Shown: positions 11,801 to 18,617 of the stretch, piece by piece | Numbering within the stretch: the stretch's first letter is position 1 | Layout of the letters: each line of letters opens with the position of its first letter | Assembly: GCF_000090795.2 (NCBI RefSeq) | Contig: NW_003546414.1 | Location: forward strand, 1 to 33,386 | Direction: 5' to 3' | Length of the DNA: 33,386 nucleotides | Origin: Amphimedon queenslandica | Taxonomy: Eukaryota > Porifera > Demospongiae > Haplosclerida > Niphatidae | Notes under the pieces: model-generated | Seen by the model: only the letters and a program-made list of their open reading frames with translations | Told to the model about the DNA's origin: nothing | Database searches by the model: none | Made by a program: the position numbers and the translations under genes

Positions 11801-14800
11801 ACTTAAAGGCTAAAGGTGACCTTCACTTCATGTGACTGCTATGACAGATTAACCAAAAATATGTGCAAAAAATATAGAACTATTTATGGTCTCACAGACT
11901 ACAGAGATGAATGTTCTTTCTCTCTCATTAGACTAAGAGCTAGATTAGAATCATTTTTATTTTATTTCAATAAAGTCAAGCTAAGCCACGTCGATAGCTC
12001 ATGCTTGCCCCCTCAATGCTTACATTCACTTAGTTATTTTTAAATTCTAAGCATTTACAGACTATGCTGTGTATGCTATAAATCCTTCGTTGCTCATGAT
12101 CTGTTATTTAATTCAATTTACTTAAATATCTATTGGTCACTGAGATTGAAGACACTCATTATTATTATTTTTGATAATTCTTTGTATTGAAAAGGAGAAC
12201 AAAACATTAGCAACAGTAATAGAAGAGAAGAGAAAGTAGTAGTAGTTACATAGTTGAATATTGTATCATTCCTTTGTATATATTGTAATTGCCAATACAA
12301 ATAAAATATAGATTCCTGCATTTATTTTAATTCTAATCACTCCTCTTGGTACAGTGTCATCCCACCTACTGATCCCATTAAGAATATCAGGAGGTGATTG
12401 ATCATAAGAGGCTTTAGTGTCTTCTATTAATGGAGTATCTTTATCGTATAATTTTGCAAATATTTTAGGAAGTTTTGGCTTGAATTTATCAAATTTCCCT
12501 TCATGAAATGCAAGAAATATGAAATAATCTCCATCTTTTTTTGTTACATTTCCTCTCATCACTCTAGCTGACATGTGTTGACCACATGCACTCGCATAAA
12601 AATGAAATGATTCACTTTCTTTTCTAATTTCAATTGGTAGCAATGGATATGAATCATCAGCTATGACACTGTCTTTACACATAGGACAGGATCCATTACT
12701 AGCTTTTACTCTCTCAATACAAGACCCACAGAAATTATGTCCACAGCAGCTCACCAGATGAGGATCTGTCAAGATATTAAGACAAACTGGGCACTCTATC
12801 TCCGCCTGCTTAGGAAGATCCTCAACAATTGAAAGATCTTTTTTACTAAACTGAGCCATTCCTCCAGCCCCACCCTTAACTTGACCTTGCATTTTTAAGC
12901 TACTGTAGTTAATAGTAACAGAGCAATGAATATAGTTATAGCTATTAGTGATATGATGGCACTAAAAAGATTCATTTCTTTAATATCTGTTGGTAGGTAT
13001 AGAATAGATCAGACACACCATCCATTATTAGCATTTGATAATTGTCTCCTTTCACAAATATATGTCATGATTCAATGTTATTGTATAGAACATTTTTACT
13101 TTTTTTATTTTTTATTATAATGCATAACTATTATTTAATTTTTATATTAATAGGTTCAAACGATAGGCGATGCTTACATGGCGTTGGCAGGTGCTCCAGT
13201 GACCACGCCCCATCATGCTGAGTACATGACAGATTTTGCATTCTCCATCATTGAAGCTATTGGGAAGATAAATGATCCATCGACACACGAATCACTGAAA
13301 ATAAGAGTTGGTAAGACATAGTGTATAACTCAAATAAAAGAAAGAATCTGCTTTCATCAAAAACTGAGTATTTTGGCTAAAGTCCCTGTACTATAGTACA
13401 GGGTATTTTTTCAAAAATGGCTCCAAAAAATTCTCCATTTTTATAACTTTCTTTAATGCATATACATGTTTTTATGTTGTGTAGAAAGTTTGAGCTGATT
13501 CCAATCAAAATTGGATTTTTTATGAATTTTTTAAGTTGCTCCAAAATCAGGGTCTCGGGGCAAATCTTGTCAAAAATCAAAAGTACAGGATTCTTCACTC
13601 TCATAATTTTTTCTGATGCATATACATTTTTTATGTTATGTAGAAAGTTTAAGCTGATTCTGATCAAAATTGGATTTTTTATGAATTTTAAAGCTGCACA
13701 AAAATTGGCTGTACAGGGTATTTTTTAATAAATGGCTATAAAAGAAGCGTCAATTTTTATTACATTACTTAAATGCTTTGACCAATAAATTATTAAATCC
13801 TATTTCACTGTCCAGGTATTCACAGTGGTACTGTTGTAGCAGGCGTCGTTGGCTCTAAGATATTCAGATATGACGTTTTTGGCGACACAGTGAATACAGC
13901 TGCTAGAATGGAGGCAACCGGGATTGTACGTAACACAACATAGCAGTAACTTTGATGCTCTTTCCCTTCTCTCTCTCTCTTCCTTTTAGCCAATGAAGAT
14001 ACACATAAGTAAAGCAACTGCTGATCACTTGGAAGGAACAGACTTTATAGTACAAGAGAGAGGAGAAGTTGAGCTAAAGGTAATAATAATTATTATAAAA
14101 GTTCAAATGTACAATTTGAAATAAAGACACGTTTGACCATACAACATTGTATTATAAAGCAGACTGTATATCTACTGTATATGTAGCTGCATTTAAAACT
14201 GTTCTCTGTCATACTAATAATTATTATCTCTCTTATTGTCTTCCTTTTGTTCTTCACTTTCCTCTCTCTCTCTGTTTAAAGGGTAAAGGTATGATGAAGA
14301 CGTACTGGGTTTTATCAAAGAAGCGAACTAACGGAGACAATCAATCCCTCAATCCACTTCAGAAAAAGAAGCTTTCCTTGCCACAAAAGAAAGGTTCCAT
14401 TTCTCCGTCTGAAATCGACGAGATTTTCGAGAGACCTTCGAACCGACCTTTAGGGTCTCCTCCATTGCCGTGCTTCAGAGAGACCCAAGGTTCTCATAGA
14501 AACAGTCTTGTACCAACTAGAGGCGGGACTCCACGTAATTCAGTATCACCCAAACCTGAAGAATGGCCCGAGATGGAACGACTAATAAATGGAATGAAAG
14601 AAGAAGACGACGACTCGACTTTGATAAATGATCTACCTCCTTTTCCTCGCACAACATCAAGTGCAAGATACTCCATTATCTCTCTATTACCGAATCTCCT
14701 TCAGCCGAGAGACAGCATCATACAAATGCAGATTAGAGAAGGAAGGAATAGTATTACTTCATATCCGATCGACTTTGATAAGAACACTAACGAGCCTTCA

Positions 14801-15196
14801 GAAGTGGTCGATTCCACCCCTCCTGCTTCTGGGAACATTTCAACCTTGAAGGATTTTGAGAGACTAGCCGAAGAGACCGCACAAAACTCACGCAAACTAG
14901 CAAACTGGTCGCATTACGTAGCATCAATTGTAGACCAGCAACAAGTAGTGGTAGAATTAGATGATACTACTACTGATTTAAAGCAAAATTCTGATCACCA
15001 GGCAACCACCATCACTACAAGTCAGTTTGGGCCTGACTATATTGGATCATCAGTTGATCCTGAGGATTTTGATACCCCAATTGAAAATGGAAAAGAAACT
15101 TGCCCCATTAATAATATTACAAGTAGAAGATCCACTTTGGACCACAATCAATCAGCAGAGGATAATGTAAATCAAACTAGTTGCAATATCATTTAA
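6719..15196 (+). CDS. H-NOX domain class III nucleotide cyclase (soluble guanylyl cyclase beta-like, altered purine-site residues)
   Basis: Exons: 6719-6960, 8137-8671, 8854-9035, 9577-9706, 9922-10047, 10108-10254, 13154-13310, 13816-13925, 13990-14079, 14282-15196; 877 aa. Domain order as in soluble guanylyl cyclase beta: H-NOX (about 1-190) with proximal haem ligand His104 (codon 8204-8206) and a Y-x-T-x-R haem-propionate motif (Tyr133, Thr135, Arg137; Ser is usual at the middle site); an H-NOXA/PAS-like region (about 195-345); a signalling coiled coil (about 355-400); and a cyclase domain (about 404-600). Catalytic residues are all present in one chain: metal Asp416 (FSDIVSFT) and Asp460, Asn533, Arg537. 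The purine-site residues are Gln456 (VQTIGDAY) and Asp526 ([10 protein letters not shown]), where guanylyl cyclases have Glu and Cys and adenylyl cyclases Lys and Asp. A disordered tail of about 275 residues ends SCNII, a possible CaaX box. A cytosolic or membrane-tethered NO/O2-responsive cyclase is likely, but substrate is uncertain. Intron 6 houses two antisense genes. Confidence 0.95.
7917..8007. repeat. Inverted repeat, 22-bp arms
   Basis: Arms TATTAGTAATGTAATACCTG(AG) at 7917-7938 and its reverse complement at 7986-8007 with one mismatch; 47-bp spacer. Intronic. Confidence 0.85.
8051..8136 (+). repeat. 26-bp tandem repeat with branch-point-like core, ending at the exon 2 acceptor
   Basis: Units start TTGTATACTAATTGACGTAC at 8051, 8077 and 8103; a truncated fourth unit from 8129 (TTGTACAG) supplies the AG of the 3' splice site. 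Each full unit contains TACTAAT, close to the metazoan/yeast branch-point consensus. Confidence 0.9.
8773..8847 (+). repeat. (CT)n tract forming the polypyrimidine tract of cyclase intron 2
   Basis: An imperfect CT/CCCT microsatellite directly upstream of the acceptor at 8853. It doubles as the 3' splice-site pyrimidine tract, a pattern repeated before several CLIP exons. Confidence 0.9.
9402..9525. repeat. Imperfect inverted repeat, arms of about 42 bp
   Basis: Left arm 9402-9445 (AGGTAACATGTTGCTAGCAA ... ACTTTGAT) is matched by 9484-9525 in reverse complement (ATCAAAGTA ... AGTTGCTAGAAACATGTTACCT), with a few mismatches and a 38-bp loop. The total length of 124 bp fits a small MITE. It lies in cyclase intron 3. 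Confidence 0.85.
10536..11744 (-). CDS. Intronless TRAF-like gene 1 (RING - TRAF zinc fingers - coiled coil - divergent MATH), nested in cyclase intron 6
   Basis: Single uninterrupted 402-aa ORF from [13 protein letters not shown]-like module at residues 23-61 (CPVC ... [11 protein letters not shown] ... CPMC); TRAF-type Cys/His-rich fingers about 80-230; short coiled coil about 235-268; divergent MATH/TRAF-C-like domain 273-402 ([17 protein letters not shown], then [13 protein letters not shown] and FVKLLDQD, resembling the GY-x-MCxRxYLNG / SLFFVVMRG / LMLxDQ pattern). TRAF proteins are cytosolic adaptors and E3 ligases downstream of TNF and Toll-like receptors. The RING position normally His (CGH-x-FC in the other two copies) is Lys41 (codon 11624-11622), so zinc site and ligase activity are doubtful. 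It lies antisense within the host intron and has no introns itself, unlike its neighbours. The MATH assignment is by pattern only. Confidence 0.88.
   Translation of the reverse strand: MSSFSKEELSFVEDLPKHLEIECPVCLNILTDPHLVSCCGKNFCGSCIDKVKASDGSCPMCKEKEYQVVINKERLRIINGLEVYCSNKEEGCQWKGELKNMSDHLDKEEREGECEFEEVKCRYEECQERKQRRYLKDHEDKECPQCPFECQYCGEEDTFLFITEDHYEYCEAYPVTCPNECSSANMPRGSLDGHIEECPLEPVDCVFSWAGCNDKPLRKDVHVHTADTKHMTLLAVACGQLKKENEERKEEISKLEEKVKKLKGETLNIHNVMADDSYPLLPISIEIGSEAVHFYTSACGRHMSARIMREKKASFLSQYFIFLAFHKGKFDKFKPKLPKIFVKLLDQDIPLIEETEATYDQSPPDILNRISRWNDTVPGGVIRINTGMYMYLRADTFRIHTK
11745..12265. other. Spacer between nested TRAF-like genes 1 and 2
   Basis: Must contain the 5' region of gene 1 and the 3' region of gene 2. 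I see no further gene; the short ORFs at 11816-12043 (plus) and 12130-12321 (minus) have no recognisable content. Confidence 0.5.
12266..12859 (-). CDS. Short intronless TRAF-like gene 2 (RING joined directly to MATH), nested in cyclase intron 6
   Basis: ORF of about 197 aa from MAQFSKKDL; an in-frame upstream ATG at 12892 would add 11 residues, but MAQFSK aligns with the starts of the two sister genes. The RING is intact (CPVC ... [10 protein letters not shown] ... CPMC). Straight after CPMCKDS the protein jumps to [14 protein letters not shown], the start of the MATH-like domain, so the zinc fingers and coiled coil (about 210 residues of gene 1) are missing by a clean in-frame deletion. The reading frame stays open to the end, so it may be functional: a RING that could oligomerise or bind receptor without the TRAF-N coiled coil. 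It lies 521 bp upstream of gene 1 on the same strand, a tandem duplicate. Confidence 0.85.
   Translation of the reverse strand: MAQFSKKDLSIVEDLPKQAEIECPVCLNILTDPHLVSCCGHNFCGSCIERVKASNGSCPMCKDSVIADDSYPLLPIEIRKESESFHFYASACGQHMSARVMRGNVTKKDGDYFIFLAFHEGKFDKFKPKLPKIFAKLYDKDTPLIEDTKASYDQSPPDILNGISRWDDTVPRGVIRIKINAGIYILFVLAITIYTKE
13311..13815 (+). other. Intron 7 of the H-NOX cyclase
   Basis: Non-coding; almost entirely occupied by the dispersed repeat annotated at 13384-13735. Catalytic-domain similarity continues directly across it (KIRV|GIHSG). Confidence 0.8.
13384..13735 (+). repeat. Dispersed intronic repeat family, two tandem units with palindromic edge
   Basis: Starts with the perfect 20-bp palindrome CCCTGTACTATAGTACAGGG (13384-13403). 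Two related units follow, each with CTGATGCATATACA-like, TATGTT(A/G)TGTAGAAAGTTT, GCTGATTC and ATCAAAATTGGATTTTTTAT blocks. The same blocks recur near 19072, 21168, 27674 and, inverted, 30474. No ORF of its own, so a non-autonomous element is likely. Confidence 0.8.
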
Positions 15197-15292
15197 AATA
15201 TTATTTTTGTACAGTATTTTATTATCATTAATAATAATAATATATTGTTGTTATAATAATTAGTGATTATTATTTTTATACTGTTTATATAA

Positions 15293-16548
15293 TCATGTTA
15301 ATGATCCAAAACCAGTCAAACTCGTCAGACCAGTTTCTTCTACGTCATGCTCCTCCTTGAATGCACATGTATAATGATAACAATGTAAATTAAGAAATGT
15401 TGTTACCTTAATTTTCTTCCTTAATACTACTTCAGATACTTCATCACTTTTTCTCTTGCTACAAAAAAATTATTGAAAATACTCTTAACTTGTACAGACA
15501 GTAATTATATTAGTCTTTAGGTACTTACCTGTTGGTCGGAGGAGAGACAAGCACTACTCTAGAACATTTTTCCAGTCTTTGTAAAATGTGGGCTATCTGG
15601 TTGGATGTGCATTAATTGGAACAAACCACACCTACCTCTTGAGACGACTCTGGCACGAAAACAGTTCTTACAATATCACAAATCCCTGAGAGAGAGAGCA
15701 GAATAATAGTAAAAATCACTATGATTTTTTCATTTTTGCTTTTAAATTCTCTCCTCCAACTACCTTGCAGTGTATAGGCTAGTTTAGATCCTTGCTCAAT
15801 CGTATCAGCAAGCTGCACCTTTATATAACTGTGATTGAAAAACACATGCTTTATTTCAGTTCTATCTCTCCCCTTCTCTCTCTCTCTCTCTCCCATACCT
15901 TGATATATCCACTTCAATGACAGTAGAAGCATAGTATAAAGCAGCCAAAGCTATCTATGCATAAAGTAGAGATTACATGTAATACATTGTATGATCAAAT
16001 GAAAAAGAGAAAGAGAGAAAGAATTAAAGTTTGTGCATACTTGTGATGGTGGATATAGAAATAAAACATCAGAGTATAAGCTACTCATTAGGAATGAGTC
16101 TGCTTCTTTACGGAGACGCTCCACATTAGGAATAGAGGACCTCGTCTTAGAGAAAGGATAGATTAAACAAAGAAGGAAGAAAGAATAGAAAGAATTTCTA
16201 AACAATAATTTCAATACCTTCATATCAATCAAGAATCCTTCCAGTGGTCTAAAAGGTGAATGAATCGTCAAGTGAAACTTGAGCCTTTTCAGCATCATTA
16301 ACTAGGAACAAAAATTGGTAAGCAAATCAAAATTGAGCTGGGCGACCCAGTAAAAGTAAATTGTATGCATACTTCATTATTGAGTATCATCTCAGAGCTG
16401 GACTGACGTAATTCCGGAGATAGCATGTAGACAAACTCGTCAAGTGACACATTGTACTCCTCAATCTTAAATGCCAAATACGCACAGGACAAACTGAATA
16501 AAAATAGTCATAAATACAATTTTTTTTACTAACAGCAATGAATTATTC

Positions 16549-16584
<36 letters not shown>

Positions 16585-17067
16585 GATGATGATGATAAAA
16601 TTATTTCTATTTTTCTTACAATATTTCTTTCGGATGATAGTCCATTACTGAAGTGAGGAGATAGAAACGTTTGAAATATGCCCCAGCTGTACCCTAAGAT
16701 GCAATATCTAAATCAATATTAATCAAAGGGGGCTCAAAATTACCAGAACCCCTCTAGGGACCGGAGGCCGGAACACGTTGCAAAATTCAAAAAGTTTTTT
16801 CATGTAATAGAGGCAGACTGATTCTTCTTCTGTGGGGGTCAGGAACTGACATTCTTTGCCTACAAAATAAATTAATTTTAAGCTCCTTTTTCACCACCTT
16901 ACTGATAGCAGCATCTGAGTACTGGAAACAATGGGGGAAATATTTTTAAAATAATTATTATTATGTACTTTGCGACAGAAAGATGCATTGGTTTCTGCTC
17001 TTTGGCGGGTAAGCTGCTGTCTGTGCTGGAAAAGCCAATGGGACTTCTGTGTACTGCTATGAAACAT
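15293..17067 (-). CDS. CCNH: Cyclin H (CDK-activating kinase / TFIIH subunit), complete, 13 exons
   Basis: Exons: 17067-16969, 16921-16903, 16859-16744, 16693-16620, 16493-16373, 16301-16218, 16145-16041, 15954-15899, 15828-15764, 15685-15636, 15596-15529, 15458-15407, 15355-15293 (stop TGA). The spliced frame is 972 nt, 323 aa, the same length as human cyclin H. Recognisable blocks: MFHSSTQKSHWLFQHRQQL at the N-terminus, YYMKKLFEFCNVFRPPVPRG, GAYFKRFYLLTSVMDYHP, FKIEEYNVSLDEF, LKFHLTIHSPFRPLEGF, LFLYPPSQIALAALYYA and a basic SKRKS near the C-terminus. Two cyclin folds bind CDK7 with MAT1; the complex phosphorylates cell-cycle CDKs and, in TFIIH, the RNA polymerase II tail. Exon 2 is a 19-nt microexon. 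The start is 53 bp from the RAD51D ATG; the 3' end is 96 bp from the cyclase stop (convergent). The last exon's acceptor is pyrimidine-poor and the C-terminal 20 residues are the least certain. Confidence 0.94.
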
Positions 17068-17120
17068 ACTCCACCAATGGGAGGGGCTATAGGTGTGGTC
17101 TTACTAGACCACGTGCTGTC
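17068..17120. promoter_or_regulatory. Bidirectional promoter core between CCNH and RAD51D
   Basis: Only 53 bp separate the two start codons, so the transcription starts and control elements must overlap or extend into the genes. Visible motifs are CCAAT (17074-17078), a GC-rich GGGAGGGGC block just after it, and a CACGTG E-box (17110-17115). CCAAT boxes are typical of TATA-less bidirectional promoters; use here is inferred. Confidence 0.7.
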
Positions 17121-18531
17121 ATGCCTGTTCTTTCTCCCTCTCTTTGCCCTTTGCTCACTAAAGAAGCTATCCATGAATTAGAGGAGGCAGCTGGAATAAG
17201 AACAGGTCTCTATCTTTCAGATTATTTTCATTTTTATTTCATTTTTAGTGTTTGATTTTGTCACTGGAGAATCAGCAGACATTGCTAACAAAATATCACT
17301 TTTATCTCTTCAAGTTAAGCATATGATTATGATCTTTCAAATTTTAGCAGAAAAAAGCATCTTTTATGGTCTTTGAACAGTACCAGTTAATTATTTGTAG
17401 TTAATTATTACCAGTTAGTTAATTATTAATAGTTAATTACAGGATGTTCTTAGCATCAGACGTTCTTTGCTCTCCATATATTCGTCATTCCCAGTAACAG
17501 CTGCCAACCTCTGGGAACAAATGAAGACCAGCTCTGCCTTTCTCTCAACAGGGATTCCTAGGTACACAGACTTAGCGTGTGCTATTTATAGATTCTATTT
17601 TTAGCATCGACTCATTACTAGGTGGGGGCGTATTTACTGGTGAACTCACAGAAATATCAGGACAGTCGTCTGTAGGAAAAACACAAGTGCGGGAAATAGA
17701 AATTAGAAATTAATTATTTATTGTTTTATTTTATTATTTTAGCTATGCCTTAATGCTTCAGCTCATACTATTGTACATACAATGTCTACTGCAGTTTATA
17801 TTGATACTAATGGGAGCTTCTCTTCTTTGAGGCTGAAGCAATTCATTCCTACAGAGGAATATCAACAGGCAAGAATAATAATGATGATGATGATGATGAT
17901 GATGATAATATAGGATGGGGATATTTTGAAGAAATTGGTTGTATTTCAGGTTTCCAACTTATTTGAGCTTTTACAATTGATACAGGATTTAAAGGAAAGC
18001 ATTAGGAAGCAGGTAACATTATGCATAATGTAGTCACTGTAATAGTTGATGAATTATTGCCATGATTGTTTCAAACTGTTTCTATTACACAATAGGCTAG
18101 TGAGTTTTATAGTCAATTGCACTTGATTGTAATAGACTCACTTGTATCATTACTAATACCACTAATGGGGAATCAATGTAAGATAGATAGAAGATAGAAT
18201 TGTCATTTTTTGTCTTCCTAGTATTACCACATCTTGTTCAATTGATCAGAGATCTCCAAGGCTTAGCTCATTCTCAGTCCATTGCCATACTGGTGAGTAT
18301 CTCCTCTCTATTGTTGATCACTTCTCTCTTTCTTCTATCCTTTTACAGTACACCTCCAGTAATGACCTTTTCTCTTTTTATGGCCACAACTCAGCCAAGC
18401 CTCTTCTATTAAAGGCACTGTCTTCTGCCCCTCATGTGAAGTTATCCCTTAGCACTATTGGAGATAAAAAGATTGCTGTGCTAGAGAAGTCACAGAGACT
18501 GAGATCTGGATCAACTGTAAACTTGACATAA
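17121..18531 (+). CDS. RAD51D: RAD51D-like recombinase paralogue, complete, 9 exons
   Basis: Exons: 17121-17205, 17249-17313, 17443-17561, 17605-17686, 17743-17868, 17914-18012, 18096-18177, 18222-18292, 18349-18531; 303 aa (human 328). The start MPVLSPSLCPLLTKEAIHEL parallels human MGVLRVGLCPGLTEE. The linker (SIYSSFPVTAANLWEQMKTS, LSTGI) and ATPase core follow, with Walker A GQSSVGKT (109-116) and Walker B LIVID (Asp206). RAD51D works with RAD51B, RAD51C and XRCC2 (BCDX2) to load RAD51 on single-stranded DNA in homologous recombination. Intron 5 appears to use a GC-AG boundary (CAG|GCAAGA at 17869). The C-terminal part is diverged: the TNH-x-T motif of other family members is not evident and the protein ends SGSTVNLT. 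The stop is 86 bp from the convergent hydrolase A gene. Confidence 0.93.
17878..17905. repeat. (ATG)n microsatellite in RAD51D intron 5
   Basis: About nine ATG/TGA units follow the GC donor within a 45-bp intron, leaving little unique intron sequence. Confidence 0.9.
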
Positions 18532-18617
18532 GTAAAAATATGATGCAATTATGTCTTAAATAGCATTATCTTTTTATAGCAAATTAAGCATAAATTATTA
18601 GTAGTTCAGCTTGTTCT

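Noticed and set aside
13456..13728. 90-aa ORFs on both strands in cyclase intron 7
   Set aside because: Fall wholly within the dispersed repeat and show no protein family features.
16899..17255. ORFs of 60-90 aa on both strands around the CCNH/RAD51D gap
   Set aside because: They are frame shadows; the real starts are at 17067 (minus) and 17121 (plus) by N-terminal homology.
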